Below are positions 30,779-39,550 of a DNA stretch of 64,000 bases, piece after piece. Position numbers and translations under genes: made by a program. Source of the stretch: Actinomadura craniellae (GTDB lineage: Bacteria; Actinomycetota; Actinomycetes; Streptosporangiales; Streptosporangiaceae); the NCBI RefSeq assembly GCF_003289645.1, contig NZ_QLYX01000002.1, positions 186,001 to 250,000 on the forward strand. Reading direction: 5' to 3'. Numbering within the stretch: the first letter of the stretch is position 1; each line of letters opens with the position of its first letter. Below the pieces are notes generated by a model. That model saw nothing but the letters and a program-made list of their open reading frames with translations. It did not search any database and had not been told where the DNA came from.

Positions 30779-30816
30779 ACATTACGCGCGGTCCCCTGAC
30801 CCGGCCAATCCATTTT
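30779..30816 (-). promoter_or_regulatory. WhiB7-type promoter of erm leader
   Basis: Minus strand: -10 TAATGT (30779-30784), 18-bp spacer, -35 TTGGCC (30803-30808) and, three bases further upstream, AAAAT (30812-30816). An A/T-rich block about three bases upstream of the -35 is the known signature of WhiB7-dependent promoters, which drive intrinsic resistance genes in actinobacteria. It fits exactly between the phosphotransferase stop and the small ORF. Confidence 0.55.
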
Positions 30817-30824
30817 CCGGCCGG

Positions 30825-31613
30825 TCACGGCCCCAGGTCCGCCAGCAGCCGGTAGTAGCGGGTGCGCTCCGGATCCGGCTCGACGCCGTAGGCGGCCAGC
30901 AGTGGTTCCTCCCAGCCGGGGCCGTAGTTCCACCCGGTGCTCCAGGTGGCGACCGCCAGATCGGCCCACCGGTCGGCGACGCCGAGCGTACCGAGGTCGA
31001 CGTGCCCGGACCACCGCCCGTCGCCGTCCAGCAGGGTGTTCGGCGCGCAGGTGTCGCCGTGGCAGACCACGAGCGCGTCGGGTGGCGGGGCGTCCGCGAG
31101 CACGGCCAGGGCCTCGTCCACCCCGGCCAGGTGGCGGTGGTCCGCGTGCCAGCCGCGCGGGTCGATCAGCCCCGCGGACGCGCGGCGGCGGGCGTCCGCC
31201 AGCCGTTCCCCGGCCGACCAGGTGAACGGGCACTCCGCCACCGGCAGGGCGTCGTGGAACGCCCGCAGGCCCGCCCCGATCGCGGCGACCGCCGTCGCCG
31301 GGTCCGCCAGCCACCGCTCGGCGACCGCGTTCTCCCCCGGCAGGCCCGCGGTGACCAGCCAGTCGCCGTCCGCGCCGGAGCCCAGTTCCAGCACCTCGGG
31401 AACCGGAGTGAACGCCCTCGCCCAGCGCAGCCGGGCCGCCTCGGCGGCCAGTTCGAGGACGCCGCCGGCCGGCGCCCACTTCACGAACCACCGGCCGGGC
31501 CCCTCCCCCACCTGGAAGGTCAGCCCGCCGGCCTCGTTCTCCCAGACCGCCCGCACCGGACGCCCCGCCGCCGCCCGCAGGACGGGCACGGGCACGGAGA
31601 CATCGTCGAACAC
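30825..31613 (-). CDS. Aminoglycoside 3'-phosphotransferase-type kinase
   Basis: 262 residues from GTG 31613, the usual APH(3') length. Lys45 (WFVKW) is the ATP-binding Lys. Catalytic Asp187 is in VVCHGDTCAPNTLLD, Asn192 is also in that loop, and Asp206 in GHVDLGTLGVADRWADLA binds Mg2+. These are the APH(3')/kanamycin kinase signatures; a related small-molecule kinase is possible. The adjacent Shine-Dalgarno is too close (GGAG, two bases), so an ATG at 31658 remains an alternative start. It precedes erm on the same strand. Confidence 0.85.
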   Translation of the reverse strand: MFDDVSVPVPVLRAAAGRPVRAVWENEAGGLTFQVGEGPGRWFVKWAPAGGVLELAAEAARLRWARAFTPVPEVLELGSGADGDWLVTAGLPGENAVAERWLADPATAVAAIGAGLRAFHDALPVAECPFTWSAGERLADARRRASAGLIDPRGWHADHRHLAGVDEALAVLADAPPPDALVVCHGDTCAPNTLLDGDGRWSGHVDLGTLGVADRWADLAVATWSTGWNYGPGWEEPLLAAYGVEPDPERTRYYRLLADLGP

Positions 31614-31697
31614 GGCTCCACGATGCCACGCGCGGTCGCTGGAGGGCCCGCGCGGCATCACGGTCGACAAGTCCGGCCCGGCGGGTCGGGGCGGTGT

Positions 31698-32414
31698 CTA
31701 GTCCAGTCCCCGCTTGCCGGGGGCCCAGAAGGCCTTGACCCTGATCGCGGTGCGCGGCCAGCCGCGTTCGCGGACGAGGTGGTGGCGCGCGGCCTGGCAG
31801 GCGCGGGCCTCGCCGGCGACGTAGGCGACGCCGGGCCCGTCGGGGAGGTCCAGTGCCCGGACGCCGCGGAGCAGGGTGTCCGTGTCCGTGGCTCCGTTCC
31901 GGTACGCCCAGGTCAGCTCGCGGGGCAGCGGCAGTTGGTCGGCGGGGTCGGAGACGGCGACGCAGCTGTGGACCTGGGCGGTGCCGGGCACGTCGCGGAG
32001 CATGGCTCCGAACGCCACCGAGGCCGTCTCGTCGCCCACGAACAGGTGGAAGGGCGCGTCCGGCCGGAGGACGAGCCTGCCCTCCGGCCGGGTCAGCGCG
32101 ATCGGCAGGCCGGTGTCCGCGCGCCGGGACCACAGCGCGCCGGGGCCCGCTCCGTCGTGGTCCAGGATGCACAGGTCCAGGTGGCCATCCGGGTCGTAGG
32201 CCCAGACGGAGTAGCTGCGGAGCACGTCCCGGAGGCCGCGCAGCCAGGTCTGCGGGGACCCCAGGTCCCCGACCTTCAGCCGGACGTTCTGGCCGGGGAC
32301 CCAGGCGAGGTCCCGCAGGGCCGGACCGGCGATCCGGACGCGGCGCATCCGCCGGGTGAGGTGTTCGACTTCGGTGACCGTGCCGGGCAGCAGGATCCGG
32401 TCCAGGAGGCTCAT
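31698..32414 (-). CDS. Siderophore-interacting (ferric-siderophore reductase) protein
   Basis: 238 residues with the SIP/ViuB layout: an FAD-binding beta-barrel with PGQNVRL and RSYSVWAYDPDGHLDLCILDHDGAGPGALW in parts (RSYSVWAY, HDGAGPGALW), then an NAD(P)H domain with LFVGDETASVAF, VAYVAGEARACQAARHHL and a final VKAFWAPGKRG. Such proteins reduce Fe3+ in siderophores in the cytoplasm. GGAGG lies seven bases before the ATG. No siderophore transporter is nearby. Confidence 0.9.
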   Translation of the reverse strand: MSLLDRILLPGTVTEVEHLTRRMRRVRIAGPALRDLAWVPGQNVRLKVGDLGSPQTWLRGLRDVLRSYSVWAYDPDGHLDLCILDHDGAGPGALWSRRADTGLPIALTRPEGRLVLRPDAPFHLFVGDETASVAFGAMLRDVPGTAQVHSCVAVSDPADQLPLPRELTWAYRNGATDTDTLLRGVRALDLPDGPGVAYVAGEARACQAARHHLVRERGWPRTAIRVKAFWAPGKRGLD

Positions 32415-32453
32415 CGGGCGACCTCCGGAGGCGTCTGGTTGCTCATGCGGCAA

Positions 32454-32483
32454 CTATCAAGGTTCATGTGCACCTGAAGTCAA
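32454..32483 (-). promoter_or_regulatory. Promoter with palindrome upstream of the siderophore reductase
   Basis: Minus-strand -35 TTGACT (32478-32483) and a -10-like TGATAG (32454-32459), 18 bp apart. A near-perfect 16-bp palindrome TTCATGTGCACCTGAA (32463-32478, one mismatched pair) fills the spacer. It does not match the DtxR/IdeR iron box. A spacer dyad is typical of MerR-type control. Confidence 0.4.
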
Positions 32484-32669
32484 GCGTGACCATCGGTGCA
32501 CGGCCGGCGGGTTCGGGCCGCCCGTGCACGTCCCTCGGTGCCGGGAGGGCGTCGACCTGCTGGCCCAGCACCATGGCGGCCACCGGGGCGCTACGAATCC
32601 TTCGAAATCGACTCCCCTGGGCCGGCACGGCGGCGTCCAGGACGTACCGGCTTCGTTAGGTTGGGGTGG

Positions 32670-33542
32670 ATGCGGCGCGACGATCTCCCCGATGGCGGGT
32701 TGCGGCTGGGCCTGGACGCGCCGGCGCGCCCGCGGCTGCGGGTCGAGGTCGCCGGGCGCGACCGGTTCCGGGTGTGGCAGGAGACGCGGCCGGTGCTGCT
32801 GGGCAAGGTCGCCCGGGGGAACTACGGCGTCCACTACCTGCGGCTGCCCGGGTACGTCCCGGTGCTGCCGCCGATCACCGCGGCGGTGGCGCGGGCGGCG
32901 CCGTCCTGGCCGCACCGGTACGCGACCTGGCTGTCCGGCGGGGCGGGCCCGCTGCACACCGGCTGGTGGGCGCTGCGGCCCTGGCGGCCGTCGTGGGCGG
33001 AGGCCGTCTGGCGGCACGAGCTCGCCGCCGACCCGGCGGGGTACCTGGACTGGTGTGCCGGCTGGCAGGGTGTGCTGCCGATGCGGCCGCCGCCCGGTAC
33101 GGAGCAGGGCAGGGTGAAGGCGTACCGCAAGCTCGCCCGCGAGGGTGTGCTGCCGCCGCTGCTGCTGTGGTGGGTCAGCGGCCTGGACGGCTGGCTCCTG
33201 CTGGACGGGCACGCCCGGCTGGCCGCCGCGCTCGCGGAGGAGGTCCTCCCGCCCGCGCTGGAACTGTCCCTCGCCCCCTCCCCCGGGCAGATCGACGAGC
33301 GGATCGGCCACGTGACGCGGAACGAGTCCGTCATCGCGGCTCGGCTGGAACGCGACCGCGGGGCCGGCCGTCCCGGTGTGGACGGCGCCGCCCGAGCCCG
33401 GCAGTGGCACTTCGGGGCGGTGTACGCGGGTGTCCCCGCCGAACGTGAGCGGACCCGGGCCTGGCCGCTGCCCGGCGGTGTGCCCGCCTGGGCGGAAGCG
33501 GCCGCCGCGGCGCCGCCGGGGTGGGCGGCCGATCCCGGCTGA
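32670..33542 (+). CDS. Uncharacterised cytosolic protein
   Basis: 290 residues, Trp- and Arg-rich, with no signal peptide or membrane segment. The ATG at 32670 has GGGGTGG before it. LLLWWVSGLDGWLLLDGHARLAAALAEE (about 170-197; key part LLDGHARLAAAL) resembles the DGHHRLxAA motif of ParB/sulfiredoxin-fold proteins, but no other ParB feature is visible. A region of W-rich repeats (WWALRPWRPSWAEAVWRHE, about 108-126) is conspicuous. It converges on the beta-lactamase gene with a terminator between. Function unknown. Confidence 0.75.
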   Translation: MRRDDLPDGGLRLGLDAPARPRLRVEVAGRDRFRVWQETRPVLLGKVARGNYGVHYLRLPGYVPVLPPITAAVARAAPSWPHRYATWLSGGAGPLHTGWWALRPWRPSWAEAVWRHELAADPAGYLDWCAGWQGVLPMRPPPGTEQGRVKAYRKLAREGVLPPLLLWWVSGLDGWLLLDGHARLAAALAEEVLPPALELSLAPSPGQIDERIGHVTRNESVIAARLERDRGAGRPGVDGAARARQWHFGAVYAGVPAERERTRAWPLPGGVPAWAEAAAAAPPGWAADPG

Positions 33543-33579
33543 CGCCCGTCCGCCTCCCTGCCGCCCGGGAGCCGGAGCA

Positions 33580-33603
33580 CCGGCCCGGGAGATGCCGGGC
33601 CGG
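33580..33603. terminator. Bidirectional hairpin between convergent genes
   Basis: Perfect 9-bp stem CCGGCCCGG/CCGGGCCGG with a GAGATG loop, between the convergent stops of the uncharacterised gene and the beta-lactamase. It lacks a T-tract, as many actinobacterial terminators do. Confidence 0.55.
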
Positions 33604-33650
33604 GCCGCGAACACCCGAGGTCGCCCTCCGGCGGTGGAAGGCGCCGCGGG

Positions 33651-34652
33651 TCAGGAGATTCGGCCCAGCCCGCGGGCCAGCAGGGACGCGGTCCGCGCGA
33701 GAACACGGTCGTCCACCGTGCCACCCGGCGCGGTGCGGTAGGTGTAGATCGCGATGACCACCGGTGCACCGGACGGCGGCCAGGCGATCGCGATGTCGCT
33801 CGCGGTCGGGTGGGCGCCGCCGCCCGTGCCCGTCTTGTCGCCGACGGTCCAGCCGGCGGGCAGCCCGGCGCGGATGCGGGCGGCACCGGTGGTGGCGGCC
33901 CGCAACCAGCCGACCAGCCGCTGCCGGTCCTGCGGGACGAGGGCGGGGCCCAGGGTGAGCCGGTGGAGGTCGCGGGCCATGAGGGCGGGCGTGATGGTGT
34001 CGCGCCGCTCGCCGGGACGCCAGACGTTGAGCTCGGTCTCCCAGCGGTCCAGCCGCCCGGCCGGGTCACCGAGCGAGCGGTAGTAACGCGTCATTCCCGG
34101 CGGGCCGCCGATCTGCTCGAGCAGCACGTTCGCCGCCGTGTTGTCGCTGGTGGTGATGGTCGCGTGGCACAGTTGTGCGGCGGTCATCCCGCCCTCGACG
34201 TTCTTCCGGAGGCCGGTGATCGGCGAGTGGGCGACCAGGTCGTCCTTCGTCCACCGCAGCGTCCGTTCCAGCAGGCCCGGGTCGGCCGTGCGCGCCCTGG
34301 CGAGGATCGCGCCGCACAGGATCGCCTTGAAGGTGGAGTTGCCGGGAAAGCGCTCGTGCTCGCGGTGGCCGACGGTCCTTCCGGTGCCCGTGTCGAGCGC
34401 GAACGCCCCGATGCGCCCCTGGAAGGAAGCCTCCAACCGGCGCAGCTCCGCGCGGACGTCGACCGCCCCGCGGAGCGTCGGCGCGCCGGCGGTACCGGTT
34501 TCGGGCCGCGTCGCATGCTCGCCGGTCGCCGCCGGCCCCCCGCCGCAGGCGCTCACAACGAACATGATGGAGATCACCAGTGCGGAGACCCTCCGGCTCC
34601 CCCGGGAGCCGAGCCGCCTTCCCGCCTTCACGTCCGCGTTCCTGGTCCCCAT
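33651..34652 (-). CDS. Class A beta-lactamase lipoprotein
   Basis: 333 residues with all class A serine beta-lactamase motifs: Ser106-x-x-Lys109 (NSTFKA), Ser169-Asp170-Asn171 (TSDNTA), Glu205 in ETELN and Lys273-Thr-Gly (DKTGTG). A signal peptide with lipobox VVSAC (Cys36) predicts a membrane-anchored lipoprotein. The ATG at 34652 lacks a clear Shine-Dalgarno, and the charged 22-residue lead is long for a lipoprotein signal, so the start is uncertain. It adds penicillin-type resistance to the erm/APH neighbourhood. Confidence 0.92.
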   Translation of the reverse strand: MGTRNADVKAGRRLGSRGSRRVSALVISIMFVVSACGGGPAATGEHATRPETGTAGAPTLRGAVDVRAELRRLEASFQGRIGAFALDTGTGRTVGHREHERFPGNSTFKAILCGAILARARTADPGLLERTLRWTKDDLVAHSPITGLRKNVEGGMTAAQLCHATITTSDNTAANVLLEQIGGPPGMTRYYRSLGDPAGRLDRWETELNVWRPGERRDTITPALMARDLHRLTLGPALVPQDRQRLVGWLRAATTGAARIRAGLPAGWTVGDKTGTGGGAHPTASDIAIAWPPSGAPVVIAIYTYRTAPGGTVDDRVLARTASLLARGLGRIS

Positions 34653-34784
34653 GGGAGACCAGGAGACCAGAGGGCGTTCGGAGCTGTCGAATCGTGCGCG
34701 CAGCGGACGGACCGGCGTCCTCGGCGGCACGTCACCTGCGAGGCGAACCCCGCCGGGGCTCCGGGCCCACGGGAAGCCGCCGCC

Positions 34785-35351
34785 TCACGGCTCGCCCTGC
34801 CTCCCGGCGTACTGGCGGACCTGGAGCATGGCCGCCGCTCCCGAGGCCAGCGCCCCGACTCCCGCCAGGACCGCGCCGAGCGCGGCGATCCACGCGGCGC
34901 CCGTCCCGCTCGCCGGGGGCGGGCCCGCCTGGGTGACGGTGACCGTCGGCCCGGGCCTGGGGTCACCGCCCGATGGGACGGGCTCCGGGCTCGGCACGGG
35001 GCTCGGCGACGACCCCGAGGGAGCGGGGGACGAGATCAGGGGCAGGGGGTCGGAGGGGTCGTCGGACGCCGTCGCCACGACGAGGAACGCCAGGATCAGG
35101 AGGACCAGCGCCACGAAGGCGGCCGCGGCGCATCCCCAGAGCCATCGGGTCTGTCCCACGGGCGCGGCCGGGCCCGCCCCGTACGGCCCGGGGGGCCCGT
35201 ACGGGCCGTGGCCGCCCGGCGCGGGAACGGCACCGGGCGGCCGGTCGCGTCGGAGGATCACCCCTGCGAGGCCGATGCCGACCGCCCCGACCGATGCGGC
35301 GACCAGCGCCGCGATGAGAGCACCCACCGCACCGACGGTAGAACCCGTCAC
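34785..35351 (-). CDS. Small membrane protein with Pro/Gly- and Ser/Pro-rich linkers
   Basis: 188 residues with three hydrophobic segments (about 7-33, 70-93, 147-170), a Gly-Pro-Tyr-rich cytosolic-type linker (GPYGPPGPYG) between the first two and a Ser-Pro-rich stretch between the second and third. GTG start without a Shine-Dalgarno. No family recognised; such proteins are common and uncharacterised in actinomycetes. Confidence 0.6.
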   Translation of the reverse strand: MTGSTVGAVGALIAALVAASVGAVGIGLAGVILRRDRPPGAVPAPGGHGPYGPPGPYGAGPAAPVGQTRWLWGCAAAAFVALVLLILAFLVVATASDDPSDPLPLISSPAPSGSSPSPVPSPEPVPSGGDPRPGPTVTVTQAGPPPASGTGAAWIAALGAVLAGVGALASGAAAMLQVRQYAGRQGEP

Positions 35352-35447
35352 CGCGCGTAGAGGCCGAATGGCTGGTTGTGGCCATCTTGTGCGGTGGACG
35401 CCGCCCGCCGGCCGGCCCGTCCCGGGACGCCGGCGGCCGCCGGGCCG

Positions 35448-37136
35448 TCATCGGGTGGCGAGGTAGGCGCGCCAGCCGCCGTGGGCGGAGATGTCGGCGG
35501 CGCCGATGACGGCGTGCGGTTCGCACAGGAAACCGGTGGCGGTGGTGCCGTCGTCGAGCAGGAGCCGGCCGAGGGCCATCGGTTCGGGGAGTTCGGCCAG
35601 GAACGTCCCCAGCGCGGCGGGTGGCAGCAGCCACAGCTCGCCCTCGATGGAGTGCCCGCCGGTGGCGACGCGGACCAGGCCGGGTTTGGCGGGGGTGGTC
35701 GGCAGGGCGTACATCCGGTAGCGGGGGGCGGTGCGGACCGGGCCGGACAGCCGGGCGCCGCGGGCGGTGAGCTGGTGGTTGAGCGGGCCGCCCGACAGGT
35801 GGGCGCCGACCACCACCAGCGGCAGGGCGGGCGCCGCCGGGGGGACGGGCGGGGCGGGGTGCAGCAGCCGGGCGATGTCGGCGACGGCGTGGTCGGCGAA
35901 CGCCCGGCCGAGCACGGTCACCCCGAACCCGTCCTCGCCGGGCACCGCCAGCGCGCACAGGTCGAGCGGGTTGACGAAGTTGGTGTAGGCGCCGAGCCCG
36001 CTGTTCACGCCGATCGGGTCGGCGGCGACCGCGGCGATCGCGGGGTGTTCGGGGGCGGTGGGCAGCAGCAGCGCGTCGGCACCGTCCAGCGCGGCCAGCG
36101 CCCGGGCGCGCAGCCGGTCCAGCCGCTCGGTGTCGGCGACCAGCGCGGCCGCGGTGATCGACCCGGCGGCGCCGATGATGGCGCGCACGCTGGGGTCCAC
36201 CTCGCCGGGATGCTCGTCGATGAAGTGCCCGACAGCGGCGTACCGCTCGGCCGCGAACGCCCCGTCGTAGAGCAGGGGCGCCGCCGCCAGGAACGGCTCG
36301 ACGTCGATCGGGACCAGTTCGGCGCCCGCCTCGGCCAGCCGCCGGAGCGTCCGGTCGAACGCGGCCGCCCACGGCTCCGCCAGCCCCGGGGGCGTCGTGT
36401 CGGGGACGGCCACCCGGGGGCGGGGCGGGGCGGCCAGGGGGGCGTCGGCGGGCCAGGTGCGCGAGCGCGGGTCGGCGGGGTCGGGGCCGGTCATCAGGTG
36501 GGCGGCGGCCTGGGCGTCGGCGACCGTGCGGGCGAACACGCTGACGCAGTCGAAGGACCGGGCCGCGGGCACGACCCCGGCGGTGGGGATGAGCCCGAGG
36601 GTGGGTTTGAGGCCGACGATGTCCTGGAACGCGGCGGGCACCCGGCCGGAGCCGGCGGTGTCGGTGCCCAGCGCGAGGTCGGCGATGCCGAGGGCGACCA
36701 CGACGGCGGACCCGGAGCTGGACCCGCCCGAGACCAGGGCGGGGTCGCGCACCGACCCGGTCACCCCGTACGGGGTGCGGGTGCCGACCAGCCCGGTGGC
36801 GAACTGGTCCATGTTGGTCTTGCCGAGCACGACCGCCCCGGCGGCCCGCAGCCGGGCGACGGCGGGCGCGTCGGCCGCCGGGTGGTAGGCGTAGGCGGGG
36901 CAGCCGGCCGTGGTGGGCAGCCCGGCGACGTCGATGTTGTCCTTGACCGCGACGACCGTGCCGGCCAGCGGCAGGTCCTCGCCCGCCGCCGCCCGGGCGT
37001 CGATCAGCTCGGCCTCCGCCAGCGCGTCGGCCTCGGAACGCAGCGTGATCCACGCCTCGGGGCGGCCGGCCTCGGCGATCCGGGCGTACGCGCCGCGGAC
37101 CCGGTCGGCGGCCCGCAGTCGATCATGGGTGGGCAC
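35448..37136 (-). CDS. atzF: Allophanate hydrolase
   Basis: 562 residues. An amidase-signature domain has Lys65 (VAVKDNID), the GGSSSGSA Ser loop (137-144) and nucleophile Ser163 (GTDTAGSGR). It is followed by the allophanate-hydrolase C-terminal domain from about residue 430 (LPLVVVGAHLSGGPLNHQLTARGA, RYRMYALPTTPAKPGL, GGHSIEGELWLLP). This is the AtzF/DUR2-type two-domain enzyme that splits allophanate to ammonia and CO2. GGAGG precedes GTG 37136. It lies 50 bases after the biuret hydrolase gene, completing biuret breakdown. Confidence 0.93.
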   Translation of the reverse strand: MPTHDRLRAADRVRGAYARIAEAGRPEAWITLRSEADALAEAELIDARAAAGEDLPLAGTVVAVKDNIDVAGLPTTAGCPAYAYHPAADAPAVARLRAAGAVVLGKTNMDQFATGLVGTRTPYGVTGSVRDPALVSGGSSSGSAVVVALGIADLALGTDTAGSGRVPAAFQDIVGLKPTLGLIPTAGVVPAARSFDCVSVFARTVADAQAAAHLMTGPDPADPRSRTWPADAPLAAPPRPRVAVPDTTPPGLAEPWAAAFDRTLRRLAEAGAELVPIDVEPFLAAAPLLYDGAFAAERYAAVGHFIDEHPGEVDPSVRAIIGAAGSITAAALVADTERLDRLRARALAALDGADALLLPTAPEHPAIAAVAADPIGVNSGLGAYTNFVNPLDLCALAVPGEDGFGVTVLGRAFADHAVADIARLLHPAPPVPPAAPALPLVVVGAHLSGGPLNHQLTARGARLSGPVRTAPRYRMYALPTTPAKPGLVRVATGGHSIEGELWLLPPAALGTFLAELPEPMALGRLLLDDGTTATGFLCEPHAVIGAADISAHGGWRAYLATR

Positions 37137-37186
37137 GGAACCTCCAGCGAGTTCGGGGTGGGAACCGGACGTGTCCGGCCGAGAGG

Positions 37187-37861
37187 TCACAGTGCGGCCA
37201 GCAGCCGGTCCGAGGTGGTCACCGCCCCGAACACCCCGCCCTGCATGGTGACCATCTTCACGGCCGCCGCGTAGTTGCCTTGGTCGGTGGCGCCGGTGCA
37301 GTCGGTCAGCAGCAGGCATTCGTAGCCGCGGTCGTTGGCCTCCCGCATGGTGGTGTGCACGCACACGTCGGTGGTGATGCCGGTGAGGATCAGGTGGGTG
37401 ATCCTCCGGGTGCGCAGCAGCAGGTCCAGGTCGGTGGCGTAGAACGCGCCCTTGCCCGGCTTGTCGACGACCAGTTCGCCGTCGGCGGGGGCGACCTCGG
37501 GCACGATCTCCCAGCCCGGCTCGCCGCGCACCAGGATGCGACCGCAGGGGCCGGCGTCGCCGATCCCCGCCCCGATCCGGCGGGACCGCCACAGCTTGTT
37601 GGGCGGGCAGTCGGCCAGGTCGGGCCGGTGCCCCTCCCGGGTGTGCACGACGGTGAAGCCGCGCGCCCGCACCGCGTCCAGCACCCGCCGGGTGGGTTCC
37701 AGGCCCGCCCGGGTGAGCGACAGGTCGTAGCCCATGGCGTCGACGTACCCGCCGGGGCCGCAGAAGTCGGTCTGCCAGTCGATGCACAGCACGGCGGTGG
37801 TGCCGGGGTCGAGGACGCCGTCGTAGGGCCAGGCGTACGGTTCGGCTTGGACGGTGGTCAC
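37187..37861 (-). CDS. biuH: Biuret hydrolase-type cysteine hydrolase (isochorismatase fold)
   Basis: 224 residues of the isochorismatase-like family with an intact catalytic set: Asp28 (CIDWQTDF), Lys137 (KPGKGAF) and nucleophile Cys167 (TTDVCVHTT). [15 protein letters not shown] and its position next to allophanate hydrolase fit biuret amidohydrolase, which converts biuret to allophanate and ammonia; a triuret or ureidoacrylate substrate is possible. The GTG start overlaps the stop of the next gene upstream by four bases. Confidence 0.85.
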   Translation of the reverse strand: MTTVQAEPYAWPYDGVLDPGTTAVLCIDWQTDFCGPGGYVDAMGYDLSLTRAGLEPTRRVLDAVRARGFTVVHTREGHRPDLADCPPNKLWRSRRIGAGIGDAGPCGRILVRGEPGWEIVPEVAPADGELVVDKPGKGAFYATDLDLLLRTRRITHLILTGITTDVCVHTTMREANDRGYECLLLTDCTGATDQGNYAAAVKMVTMQGGVFGAVTTSDRLLAAL

Positions 37862-38379
37862 GGGGTGCCTCCCGGGGAGCTGAGTGCGGTGATCACGGCG
37901 GCGCTCGTGCCGACCGCGCCGAAGATCCCGCCGGACATCTCGATCGTGGACAGCGCGCCGGCGCGCAGCGGGGGTTCGGCGGCGGCGCAGGCGTCGTGGA
38001 CGAGCAGGCACTCGTAGCCCCGGTCGTTGGCCGAGCGCAGGGTGGAGTGCACGCCGGTCTCCAGGTGGGCGCCCGCCAGGAGCAGCAGGTCGCGGCCGCG
38101 GGCGCGCAGCAGCCCGTCGAGGGGGCTGCCGTGGAAGCCGTCCCAGCCGGGGGCGGTGACGGCGAGGTCGGCCCGGGTCCGGGGGGCCGCGCCTGCGCCC
38201 CGGACCCGGACGTCCACCACCAGCCCGCCCGCCGCCCGCACCGCGGCGGCCAGGCCGGCCGGCTCGGCCTGCCCTTCGGCCTGCGGGCAGGTCACGACGA
38301 GCAGGGCGAGCGCGGCCGGGTCCAGCCGCCCGTGCCAGGGCCAGGGGTAGGGCGTGGTCCCCGCCACGTGCCGGGTCAC
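37858..38379 (-). CDS. Isochorismatase-fold paralogue lacking the catalytic triad
   Basis: 173 residues, clearly related to the adjacent biuret hydrolase: [21 protein letters not shown] against its [20 protein letters not shown], and both end with a GGxFGAV segment. The nucleophilic Cys is Gly109 (LETGVHST), the Asp position is Thr30 and the Lys region reads GWDGFHG. It should be inactive as a cysteine hydrolase. It is short, intact and coupled on both sides (four-base overlaps), which argues for a kept function such as a regulatory or structural partner. Confidence 0.8.
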   Translation of the reverse strand: MTRHVAGTTPYPWPWHGRLDPAALALLVVTCPQAEGQAEPAGLAAAVRAAGGLVVDVRVRGAGAAPRTRADLAVTAPGWDGFHGSPLDGLLRARGRDLLLLAGAHLETGVHSTLRSANDRGYECLLVHDACAAAEPPLRAGALSTIEMSGGIFGAVGTSAAVITALSSPGGTP

Positions 38380-39527
38380 TTGGGGAGCTTCCCCACGACC
38401 CCGTCGACGAAGTAGTCGATCTTCTCGATGGCGGGGTAGTCGGGCACGGTGCCCTTGGGGATGCGGACCGTGCCGCCCTGGTCGGTGACCGGCCCGGCGA
38501 ACGGCGAGCCCTGGGCGGTGGCCAGCCAGGACCGCGCCCGGGCGACCTCGTCCTTGACCTCGCCGGTGACGGACGGGCCGAAGGGCGACTGGACGAACGG
38601 GTTCTGCCCGGTCTTGAACCCGACCCGGTAGTTGGCGTTGTACTTGCTTCCGGTGAACTTCCCATCGCGGGCGGTGCGCACGATGTCGGTGAACAGCGCG
38701 GCCCACTGCCACTGGGAGCCGGTGAGCCAGCCCTTGGGCGCCAGGGACGAGGCGTCGGCGTGGTAGCCGACGGTGTACTTGCCCGCCGCCTCGGTGGCCT
38801 TGATGATCGTCGCGGTGCAGTCCTGGTGCTGGGTGATCACGTCCACGCCCTGCTTGAGCAGGTTGGCGGCGGCCTCGGCCTGCTTGGCCGGGTCGCACCA
38901 GGAGGAGGTGTTGACCACGAAGGTGCGCGCCTTGGGGTTGACCGAGGCCGCCCCGCGCTGGAAGGCGTTGATGTTGCTGATGGTCTGGTTGATCGGGAAC
39001 GCGTAGACGTAGCCGAGCTTGTCGCTCCTGGTGGCCCGCCCGGCCGCGACCCCGGCGAGGTAGACCGGCTCGTACACGGTGCCGAAGTAGGTGCCGGCGT
39101 TGCGCGGGACCGCCTTGGTGATCAGGTTGCCCTGCTGGACGACCGCCACGTCGGGATGCTCGGCGGCGACCTTGAGGGCGGCGTCCAGGTGCCCGTAGCT
39201 GGTGGCGAAGATGACCTTCGCCCCCTTGGCGATCATGCTGTTCATGACCCGGGCGGCGTTGTCGTCCTCGGGCACGTTCTCGGCGGTGAGCACGTCCAGG
39301 TCGGGGAACGCTTTGGCGACCGCCTGGCTGCCCTGGTAGGCGGCCTGGTTGTAGCCGTAGTCGTCCTTGGGGCCGACGAAGATGAAGCCGACCGCCTCGG
39401 TGCCCTTGCCGGGCGCCCCGGAACCGGCGCCGGCCGACGAGCCCGCGGTGTTGGCCGCGCAGGCGGACAGCAGCGCGCCCGTCATGGTGATCGCGGCGAT
39501 TTTCGGCATACGTGACCTGGTGAACAT
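38376..39527 (-). CDS. BMP-family ABC substrate-binding lipoprotein
   Basis: 383 residues. A signal peptide with lipobox LLSACAA is followed by the BMP/Med fold: [21 protein letters not shown] split as [15 protein letters not shown], then [33 protein letters not shown] and NVNAF-type [13 protein letters not shown]. Homologues bind nucleosides or small purine-like ligands. Its operon suggests import of biuret, cyanuric acid or another ureide. Start ATG 39527; the stop overlaps the triad-less paralogue. Confidence 0.9.
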   Translation of the reverse strand: MFTRSRMPKIAAITMTGALLSACAANTAGSSAGAGSGAPGKGTEAVGFIFVGPKDDYGYNQAAYQGSQAVAKAFPDLDVLTAENVPEDDNAARVMNSMIAKGAKVIFATSYGHLDAALKVAAEHPDVAVVQQGNLITKAVPRNAGTYFGTVYEPVYLAGVAAGRATRSDKLGYVYAFPINQTISNINAFQRGAASVNPKARTFVVNTSSWCDPAKQAEAAANLLKQGVDVITQHQDCTATIIKATEAAGKYTVGYHADASSLAPKGWLTGSQWQWAALFTDIVRTARDGKFTGSKYNANYRVGFKTGQNPFVQSPFGPSVTGEVKDEVARARSWLATAQGSPFAGPVTDQGGTVRIPKGTVPDYPAIEKIDYFVDGVVGKLPK

Positions 39528-39550
39528 GGGCAGGGTCCTTTCGGCGGGGG

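Noticed and set aside
32463-32478. Iron-box (DtxR/IdeR) upstream of the siderophore-interacting protein
   Set aside because: The palindrome TTCATGTGCACCTGAA does not match the TTAGGTTAGGCTAACC-type consensus.
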